DNA of 12,684 nucleotides from positions 1-12,684 of the forward strand of contig JAGOEH010000087.1 of NCBI GenBank assembly GCA_017997825.1, given 5' to 3'. The position numbers and the translations under genes are program-made. Below the pieces are notes generated by a model. That model was not told the DNA's origin. It saw only the letters and a program-made list of their open reading frames with translations, and did no database searches. This document shows, one piece after another, positions 7,792 through 12,684 of the stretch. Each line of letters opens with the position of its first letter. Within the stretch, counting starts at the first letter, position 1. The stretch is from Candidatus Delongbacteria bacterium (GTDB lineage: Bacteria; JAGOEH01).

Positions 7792-7811
7792 AATGAAAAA
7801 AAAGTTTCATT
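7792..7811. repeat. Inverted repeat in the divergent promoter region
   Basis: AATGAAA (7792-7798) and TTTCATT (7805-7811) form perfect 7-bp arms around a 6-nt spacer. The site lies between the barrel gene and the Bor-like operon. It could be an operator, but the arms are A/T-rich and may occur by chance. Confidence 0.35.
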
Positions 7812-7828
7812 TAAAAAGAGTTTGCTTT

Positions 7829-7859
7829 TTGACAAAAAATGGTTTAAATTATCCATAAT
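7829..7859 (+). promoter_or_regulatory. Candidate promoter of the lipoprotein operon
   Basis: A perfect TTGACA (7829-7834) is followed after 19 nt by CATAAT (7854-7859). The spacer is longer than ideal. A start near 7866 would give a leader of about 87 nt before the first Bor-like gene. A TTGTCA box on the other strand overlaps the same bases (7830-7835), but I see no good minus-strand -10 to pair with it. Confidence 0.4.
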
Positions 7860-7952
7860 TGATTCAACTTCGTGATTGACCTGCTGAATGATTTGTTCAC
7901 ACTCGTCTCAATTAAAGATGCAAAGATTGGCCTTAACAAGGAGTCCGTAATC

Positions 7953-8243
7953 ATGAAAAAATGTATTTCGATTGTTCTGTTGATTTCCGTATTGGTTGTT
8001 TTGGGTTGCGCCACACATATTCACACCATCGGCAAAGGCCCCTCCCAGGGTGCCACCGTTGAAGCCCGCCAGTGGTATGTCCTGTGGGGACTGGTACCCA
8101 TCAATCAGATCGATTCCAAAAAAATGGCCGGAGAAGCCAAGGATTACCAGATTCAGACCCAGGCTTCCCCGCTGGATGTGATCATCAATATCTTTACGAC
8201 CTATGTGAGCGTCACGTCTCGTACGGTCACGGTAACAAAGTAA
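7953..8243 (+). CDS. Bor-like small lipoprotein, copy 1
   Basis: A 96-residue lipoprotein. The signal peptide MKKCISIVLLISVLVVLG is followed by Cys19, giving a good lipobox (VLGC). The 78-residue mature part resembles Bor/Iss-type surface lipoproteins in layout: a short TIG…G segment after the Cys, a central WYVLWGLVPIN (41-51), and a C-terminal DVIINIFTTYVSVTSRTVTV (75-94). Lambda Bor is linked to serum resistance, but that role should not be carried over to this distant relative. ATG 7953 has AAGGAG 9 nt upstream (7938-7943). The frame extends upstream to 7872, but that adds a soluble leader with no binding site and would bury the signal peptide. It is the first gene of the putative operon, and the next gene is a paralogue. 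Confidence 0.85.
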   Translation: MKKCISIVLLISVLVVLGCATHIHTIGKGPSQGATVEARQWYVLWGLVPINQIDSKKMAGEAKDYQIQTQASPLDVIINIFTTYVSVTSRTVTVTK

Positions 8244-8289
8244 TCAGAATTTAGCAGAATCAATCCATTCAATTCCGGAGAGCTGGGTT

Positions 8290-8580
8290 ATGAAACGAAT
8301 GACAGTCTTGTGTTTTATGCTGCCGGTGGGAATTATGCTGAACTGCGCTACTCATATTCATACTATCGGAAAAGGGCCTGCCGAAGGGATAAGAACCGAA
8401 ATCCGGCAATGGTATGTATTGTGGGGGCTGGTCCCCATCAATCGGGTTGATACCCGTAAAATGGCGGAAAATGCCAAGGACTATCAGATCAAGACCCAGG
8501 CTTCTCTGGTGGATGTGATTATCAATGCTTTTACCACCAATGTCAGCGTTACCTCTCGAACGGTAACGGTTATAAGATGA
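8290..8580 (+). CDS. Bor-like small lipoprotein, copy 2
   Basis: Also 96 residues, with Cys19 as the presumed acylation site. By direct comparison the mature part is identical to the upstream copy at 59 of 78 positions (about 76%) with no gaps, including CATHIHTIGKGP (19-30), RQWYVLWGLVPIN (39-51) and VSVTSRTVTV (85-94). The signal peptide (MKRMTVLCFMLPVGIMLN) is almost wholly different although its length is the same. The lipobox MLNC has Asn at -1, unusual for enterobacteria but seen in spirochaetal lipoproteins. GGAGAG (8277-8282) lies 7 nt before the ATG. The gap of 46 nt from copy 1 shows no terminator, so the pair is probably co-transcribed and arose by tandem duplication. Confidence 0.85.
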   Translation: MKRMTVLCFMLPVGIMLNCATHIHTIGKGPAEGIRTEIRQWYVLWGLVPINRVDTRKMAENAKDYQIKTQASLVDVIINAFTTNVSVTSRTVTVIR

Positions 8581-8643
8581 AATGAATCAGGCCGTTCTTT
8601 GCATCTTTTTTTGAGAAAGAGTGATGATTAAATGGAGAATCGA

Positions 8644-9261
8644 ATGATGATCATATGGCGGATAATGGTGATGGTGATGCTTCTGGGGTGGGTGCATTGT
8701 AATTCCAAGCCCCGGGAGGAACTGAAAACGATGGAATTCCAGGTCCAGGATTCTCTTTTGGAACCGGTTTATACCGATACAACGCTGGGAATCCGCTTTT
8801 CGCCACCCAAAGGTTGTGTTCCGCTGGATGACAGCACCATGAACCTGGTGATCGGTCAAACGGAGGCGTTGAGGTCGCAAGAAATGCCGGGGCGGTTGTG
8901 CCGGGTCTTTTTTTCACCTCAAACCCGGATCATGTGTTTTCTGTCGGTATTGGAATGTTCCAATGAGAGCCGGATGGACAGTCTATGGTTGCAGCAGGCT
9001 GAACACCTGGCTAAGCTTCCTTCAACCACCGGCCATTTTACGGATCATTTTCTATATAAACAATTCAGGGTCAGGCAATTGATGATTACCGGTCCTGATC
9101 GGATCGCGCTGAAGCTGCTTTTTGTCCGTTCGATGGCAGCCTGTTTCCAGTTGGATTACAGTATCCCGGCCGGAATTTATCAGAGTGAGGGCCATGCCCT
9201 TGAGTCGTCCATCGGATCGGTTAGTCTTGATTCATCGCAGATCCGTCAAATTAATCCATGA
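8644..9261 (+). CDS. Lipoprotein of unknown function
   Basis: A 205-residue protein I do not recognise. It begins with a Met-rich hydrophobic signal (MMIIWRIMVMVMLLGWVH) and Cys19. The lipobox WVHC has His at -1, so lipidation is likely but not certain. The mature part has the order GIRFSPPKGC (from about 50), a strand around RIMCFLSVLE, a Phe-Arg-Val strand near the middle, and an ending like ALESSIGSVSL. This loosely recalls the PsbP/Mog1-type pattern of exported proteins, but I would not assign that family without a structural match. The start is ambiguous: ATGs at 8632, 8644 and 8647 are in frame. GGAGA at 8634-8638 favours 8644 or 8647, and 8644 puts Cys at the same position as in its neighbours. 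Its TGA overlaps the ATG at 9258 of the next frame. Confidence 0.75.
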   Translation: MMIIWRIMVMVMLLGWVHCNSKPREELKTMEFQVQDSLLEPVYTDTTLGIRFSPPKGCVPLDDSTMNLVIGQTEALRSQEMPGRLCRVFFSPQTRIMCFLSVLECSNESRMDSLWLQQAEHLAKLPSTTGHFTDHFLYKQFRVRQLMITGPDRIALKLLFVRSMAACFQLDYSIPAGIYQSEGHALESSIGSVSLDSSQIRQINP

Positions 9262-9269
9262 GGAGCTTT

Positions 9270-9776
9270 ATGAAAACGGGATGGTTATGGTTGTGTATAA
9301 TAGGATGGTGGCTGCTTTTTCAATGCGGCGGTCAGGCCATCCAATCGGCCCGGCATGGTCCGGACCAATCGGAATCCCGGATTCTGATTACTTCGGTCAG
9401 CGGCAAGGTTTCCGAATTCAAGCAATTCATTATCGATAGTTTGATCAATCGCTATCGAACATCCTGTCTGGTTGAGATCGCACCGCTCAAATCGATGGAA
9501 TCGGTTTCAAAACTCGATTACAGGGTCATCGTGATAATGGATCACTGTCATATGGGAATGAAAGGCAACCGGGATCTGATCCGGGTGCTGGATCAGATGG
9601 ATTCTTTGAAAACAGTCCTGTTGGTGACAACCGGTAAAAAGCCTCTGGAATTTGAGCGGCACGGCATTGATGCGGTAACGTCAGCTTCCGATTTGAAACA
9701 GAGTGGACCGGTTATCGACAGTCTGACCTGCCGGATCGATCGAATTCTTAACGTTTCACCCGGCATTGGCCGGTAA
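9270..9776 (+). CDS. Flavodoxin-like-fold lipoprotein, function unknown
   Basis: A 168-residue protein with a Trp-rich signal (MKTGWLWLCIIGWWLLFQ) and Cys19. The lipobox LFQC has Gln at -1. After a short linker comes an alpha/beta pattern like a flavodoxin or receiver fold: RILITSVS (37-44) as strand 1, an amphipathic helix (47-62), YRVIVIMDH (84-92), LKTVLLVTTG (113-122), and GIDAVTSASDL (132-142) before a last helix (147-160). Proteins with the same strand order and a closing …DA[IV][ST]SAS… segment exist as uncharacterised exported proteins in several phyla. That resemblance is from memory and needs a search. No phosphate-loop signature for FMN is evident, so flavin binding is not claimed. 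The start could be ATG 9258, coupled to the previous stop (ATGA). AGGAG at 9261-9265 and the signal shape favour 9270. Confidence 0.7.
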   Translation: MKTGWLWLCIIGWWLLFQCGGQAIQSARHGPDQSESRILITSVSGKVSEFKQFIIDSLINRYRTSCLVEIAPLKSMESVSKLDYRVIVIMDHCHMGMKGNRDLIRVLDQMDSLKTVLLVTTGKKPLEFERHGIDAVTSASDLKQSGPVIDSLTCRIDRILNVSPGIGR

Positions 9777-9806
9777 GCGGTTGCTCGGTTTGAGACAAGA
9801 CAACCG

Positions 9807-10847
9807 ATGGTCTTCATTGTGGCTTATCAATCCCTGATGGAACGGGCTCGGGGCTTTATCCGCCGTCATCACGAGCTGTTGTGGTGGCTTCACAGCAGTT
9901 ACGCCTTGCTGTTCGGGATTGTTTTCATCTGGCTGGGAGCTAAGGATTTTACCTATCTGCGTCTGGCCATTTTTCATATTGCATTTATCTGGCTTTCCAG
10001 CCTCTTTCTTCCGACACTCCTTCATCTGCCGTTCATCAGGCTCCACTGGCATGAACGAATTCGCCTGGTTATCAACTATTTCAATCGAAATTTCTATCAA
10101 CAATTGATATTTTTCCTGTTGCCGATCTATTATCTGAGTGCTACGATTTGGTCAAGACACCTGGTTTTTCTGCTCTTGCTTTCAGCATCCGCTGTTTTGT
10201 CCACCATGGATCTGATCTATGATCGGCATATTTCGGTTAAATGGGGATTACTGGGCCTTTTTTTTACCTTTAATGTATTTGTTTGCATCAATGTCATGCT
10301 GCCGGTCTTATGGGGGATTCCCAATACCTATGCGCTATGGATCAGTGCGTGTCTGGCGGTGTTGGCATTCGCCAGCGTATGCTACCGCTTGTCCGGATTA
10401 CCCCGCCAACGGATGTGGATGACGATCATGATCAGCGCCGTCCTGGTGCTGTTGATAACCGAAAAAGGACGGATTTACATTCCCCCGGCGCCGCTGCGTT
10501 TGGTTCGGAGTGAATTCGGCCGGGATATCATTCGTAAGCACAAGGTGATTTACCAGGCCTTGGATTCCATTTCAAGCTTCGAAACAGGTAAGATCTGCAT
10601 TCTGACTGCCATCCAGGCTCCGTTGGGCATGAAGGAAAAGGTCTGCCACCGCTGGTCAATCAATGATAGTCTGACCTTTGTTTCTCCCTTTTATCAGGTT
10701 CATGGGGGAAGGAAGGAAGGATTCCGTTTGTTTACCTCCATGACGATCCGCCGTCCCCTGGTTGGAGGCGTTATTACGGTTGAGATTATGACCGAAGGCG
10801 GCCAACTGATCGGAAAATCCAATTTGCCGATCCGATGGATGAATTAG
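9807..10847 (+). CDS. Polytopic membrane protein with C-terminal DUF2914-like domain
   Basis: A 346-residue inner-membrane protein. About seven hydrophobic segments lie at roughly 24-45, 50-74, 98-115, 117-135, 145-170, 173-194 and 203-218. A soluble domain follows (about 260-342), with CILTAI (264-269), CHRW (280-283), FRLFTSM (306-312), GVITVEIMTEGGQLIG (321-336) and a last strand. The Trp after an HxW-like turn and the closing V-E-[IV]-x-[ND/TE]-G-x-[LV]-[IL]-G are typical of DUF2914, which is often found behind a DUF5924-type membrane region. Neither domain has a known function, and the soluble part is probably periplasmic. The ATG has only a weak ribosome binding site, so an internal ATG at 9837 is possible. 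It follows the fourth lipoprotein by 30 nt and is the last gene of the putative operon. Confidence 0.75.
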   Translation: MVFIVAYQSLMERARGFIRRHHELLWWLHSSYALLFGIVFIWLGAKDFTYLRLAIFHIAFIWLSSLFLPTLLHLPFIRLHWHERIRLVINYFNRNFYQQLIFFLLPIYYLSATIWSRHLVFLLLLSASAVLSTMDLIYDRHISVKWGLLGLFFTFNVFVCINVMLPVLWGIPNTYALWISACLAVLAFASVCYRLSGLPRQRMWMTIMISAVLVLLITEKGRIYIPPAPLRLVRSEFGRDIIRKHKVIYQALDSISSFETGKICILTAIQAPLGMKEKVCHRWSINDSLTFVSPFYQVHGGRKEGFRLFTSMTIRRPLVGGVITVEIMTEGGQLIGKSNLPIRWMN

Positions 10848-11027
10848 TTGATCTGAAATATGCCACACGGTTATGGATATAGTAGTGCGGATAAGAATAT
10901 ACAAGCGGAGATGACCGAAAGCGGTCGGTGGGTTGTTTGGAAGTGTTGTATCGGCATCATCAATCGATGGAGCCATGGGCTATTACGTAATCAATGATCG
11001 ACTAAACTATTATACCGGGTATTGACC
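10848..11027. other. Intergenic region after the lipoprotein operon
   Basis: No supported gene is visible. A weak hairpin (GACCG 10913-10917, AAAG loop, CGGTC 10922-10926) is followed by only a T/G-rich run, so it is a poor terminator. A 45-codon frame (10860-10997) has no ribosome binding site. TATTAT at 11008-11013 could be a -10 box for the glycosyltransferase, but no -35 fits at a normal distance. Confidence 0.4.
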
Positions 11028-12296
11028 ATGAATTCAGCAGTAAAAGTTTATTTTGGAACGCCCCAGTTTGAGCTTAGCGGAGTCAATACATTGAATGCCA
11101 ATTTGATCCGGGCGCTTCAAAAGCGGGGGATTGAGGCCGCTTTTCTGATTACCGGGCCCTTGAATCAGGATTATTATCCGCTGGCATATGATGATGATCT
11201 TCCCCTGATTCATCTGGAATCGGATCGCTCCTTGGATTTGAAAAAACGATGGCAGTCTGTCATTGATTTCCTGGAAACCCATGCCCCTTGTATTTATGTT
11301 CCGGGTTATGATTACCAGATTTCATGTATCAGTTCCGCTTTGTCGGATCGGGTTGGAATTCTGGGAGTGTTGTACAGCGATGAAGATCTTCATTACGATC
11401 ATGTTCTTCGTCTGGGAGCGTTTTGGAATAAAATTATCGGTATCAGCGATTATATTACGTACCGGGTTAAACGTGACCAGCCGGATTCGGCATCGCGGGT
11501 TATCCAAATTCCCTGTGGGGTGCCGGATCCCGGGCCAATCGATCGATGTTATACCTCAACCCGTCCAATCAGACTGGTTTACGCGGGACGCTTGATTCAA
11601 TATCAAAAACGAATTATGGATTTGGTTGCCATTACCCGACAACTGAAAAAAGAGTCCATTCCGTATCATCTGACGGTAATCGGTGATGGTCCCGAACGGG
11701 AATTATTGATGAAATCCTGGACCAATGAGATTTCCGGCGGACAGGTTGAGATCCGGAGCGGTGTATCGCATAAGGCGACCTTGGAATCGTTCAAGAATCA
11801 GGATGTTTTTCTTTTGCCCTCCGAATTCGAGGGATTGCCTTTGGCCTTGCTCGAGGCCATGGCGGCCGGGTGTATTCCGGTGGTGGCGGATATTCGGAGC
11901 GGCATTCCGGAACTGATCGAATCCGGTACGAACGGCTGGATAGTGAAAACCGGAAATTCTCGGGATTGGGCCGGGATTATAGGCCGGTTACATCGCCGGC
12001 CGGAACTGGCCGGCGATGCATCACGGCGAGCAGTTCAAATGGTTCGGGATAAAAAAATGATGATCGATTCGGTGGCGGATTCCTATCGTTCCGTCCTGCT
12101 TGAGATTTACGACCAGATCATCCATCATCGCTTCCAACGTCGATTGGCCCCGATCTATTTACCGGTCTATTTGAATGATGATCGCGTTATGGTTTCCATG
12201 CTGAAAAAAATCGGGAAACGGGTTCAGAAACACTGCCGATTTTTACAATCATCCGGCTTTGTCGGTTTTATCCGCCGGATAGTGGGAATGGGTTGA
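11028..12296 (+). CDS. Glycosyltransferase family 4 (GT-B)
   Basis: A 422-residue retaining-type glycosyltransferase, expected to transfer a sugar from a nucleotide-sugar donor to a glycan or lipid-linked acceptor at the cytoplasmic membrane. The N-terminal acceptor domain opens with a strand and Gly-rich turn (VKVYFGTPQFELSGVNTLNA, 5-24). The C-terminal donor domain shows VYAGRLIQYQKR (184-195), TVIGDGPEREL (216-226) and the GT4 signature FEGLPLALLEAMAAG (267-281), with the EX7E glutamates at 268 and 276, then PVVADIRSGIPELI (284-297). Beyond residue 365 lies an unusual basic tail (about 375-422, with KKIGKRVQKHCR) that could be an amphipathic membrane anchor. The ATG at 11028 was chosen over TTG 11022. 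No strong ribosome binding site is visible. A perfect 11-bp inverted repeat lies inside the gene at 11991-12018. Donor and acceptor are unknown. Confidence 0.92.
   Translation: MNSAVKVYFGTPQFELSGVNTLNANLIRALQKRGIEAAFLITGPLNQDYYPLAYDDDLPLIHLESDRSLDLKKRWQSVIDFLETHAPCIYVPGYDYQISCISSALSDRVGILGVLYSDEDLHYDHVLRLGAFWNKIIGISDYITYRVKRDQPDSASRVIQIPCGVPDPGPIDRCYTSTRPIRLVYAGRLIQYQKRIMDLVAITRQLKKESIPYHLTVIGDGPERELLMKSWTNEISGGQVEIRSGVSHKATLESFKNQDVFLLPSEFEGLPLALLEAMAAGCIPVVADIRSGIPELIESGTNGWIVKTGNSRDWAGIIGRLHRRPELAGDASRRAVQMVRDKKMMIDSVADSYRSVLLEIYDQIIHHRFQRRLAPIYLPVYLNDDRVMVSMLKKIGKRVQKHCRFLQSSGFVGFIRRIVGMG
11991..12018. repeat. Perfect 11-bp GC-rich inverted repeat inside the GT4 gene
   Basis: CATCGCCGGCC (11991-12001) and GGCCGGCGATG (12008-12018) are exact reverse complements around the 6-nt loop GGAACT. 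The repeat covers codons 322-331. The stem is 9 of 11 G-C pairs including an embedded GCCGGC, and no T-run follows. Confidence 0.75.
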
Positions 12297-12586
12297 TCGG
12301 CGTGTCATATCATGATACGTTTATTAATAGACAATAGGGATTACCCATACAGCCGCAACTCCAATCGATTTAGTATCAGATCTGCTTTTAAACGGAATGG
12401 AGAGTCTTCAATTTTTGTCGGTAAGCAATTCCGATGGCGGTTAATATAGGGTTTTAAGGCTGATCCTGTTCAGTTACTAACCGCATGAGTGCTTATTGGG
12501 TCTTTGATACCATGATTTCTATCCTGATTGTGGTGAAGGGTATGAGCCAAGTAAAATAATTTAAATAATCTGGAACTTTTCTAATT
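12297..12586. other. AT-rich intergenic region near the right edge
   Basis: I see no supported gene and no clear terminator for the upstream glycosyltransferase. A 10-bp palindrome (TATCATGATA) lies near 12307-12316. TTGTGG (12528-12533) and TAAAAT (12552-12557), 18 nt apart, could be a weak promoter for a gene starting at 12587. Confidence 0.4.
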
Positions 12587-12684
12587 ATGTCGATGTTTAA
12601 TAGAATTGGCGCTCGAGTAAGAGAGGTCGGAAGACCGGATGGGGGAGTGGATGGAGCAGGCCCGTTCAAGTTGGTGATCGGCAT
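12587..12684 (+). CDS. Possible start of a gene cut by the window edge
   Basis: An open frame starts at ATG 12587 (or 12593) and runs off the window: MSMFNRIGARVREVGRPDGG, then VDGAGPFKLVIG. Base composition rises from AT-rich to GC-rich at this point, as it does at other gene starts here, and a weak promoter-like pair lies upstream. There is no good ribosome binding site and only 32 codons are visible, so no family can be named. The opposite-strand frame is Pro/Thr-rich and less protein-like. Confidence 0.3.
   Translation, partial: MSMFNRIGARVREVGRPDGGVDGAGPFKLVIG

Noticed and set aside
7872-7952. N-terminal extension of the first Bor-like protein
   Set aside because: It would put 27 residues before an obvious lipoprotein signal peptide, while ATG 7953 has a good AAGGAG at the right distance.
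10860-10997. 45-codon frame between the DUF2914-like gene and the GT4 gene
   Set aside because: No ribosome binding site, no recognisable features, and a frame of this length is expected by chance.
12493-12684. Minus-strand 63-codon frame at the right edge
   Set aside because: Pro/Thr-rich translation crossing the AT-rich intergenic part, and the opposite strand gives a more plausible product.

Overview
The window looks like chromosomal DNA of a Gram-negative, diderm bacterium of roughly 50% GC. The evidence is a cleavable-signal outer-membrane-type protein, four consecutive lipoproteins, a class III glutamine synthetase and a secreted C69 dipeptidase. Three of the four lipoproteins have a lipobox with Asn, His or Gln just before the Cys. 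That is looser than the enterobacterial rule and recalls spirochaetes and some other deep-branching lineages, but I cannot name a phylum. No tRNA, rRNA, IS element, CRISPR array or phage gene was recognised.

Layout. Positions 255-938 (+) encode a stand-alone RibD-C/DHFR-like reductase domain. It converges on a large GT-B-type capsule/teichoic-acid-like glycosyltransferase (972-2603, -). An AT-rich intergenic block of about 500 bp leads to a near-consensus promoter and glnN, class III glutamine synthetase (3108-5207, +), which ends in a textbook UUCG-loop terminator. A secreted C69 dipeptidase follows with its own promoter (5396-7027, +). It converges on an outer-membrane beta-barrel-like protein (7102-7758, -), whose terminator lies between the two stop codons.

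Divergent from the barrel gene is a probable five-gene envelope operon (7953-10847, +): two tandem Bor-like small lipoproteins, a third lipoprotein of unknown family, a fourth lipoprotein with a flavodoxin-like alpha/beta pattern, and a polytopic membrane protein with a C-terminal DUF2914-like domain. With the start codons preferred here, all four lipoproteins place the acylated Cys at residue 19. A GT4 glycosyltransferase (11028-12296, +) follows, then an AT-rich gap and possibly the start of another gene cut by the window edge.

Glutamine synthetase and the dipeptidase are separate transcription units, one for ammonium assimilation and one for peptide breakdown outside the cytoplasm. The rest is mostly cell-envelope biology: two unrelated glycosyltransferases that probably build surface glycans, and the lipoprotein/DUF2914 cluster, whose function is unknown and which is the best candidate here for an undescribed system. 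Both glycosyltransferase genes carry an unusually perfect inverted repeat inside the coding sequence.
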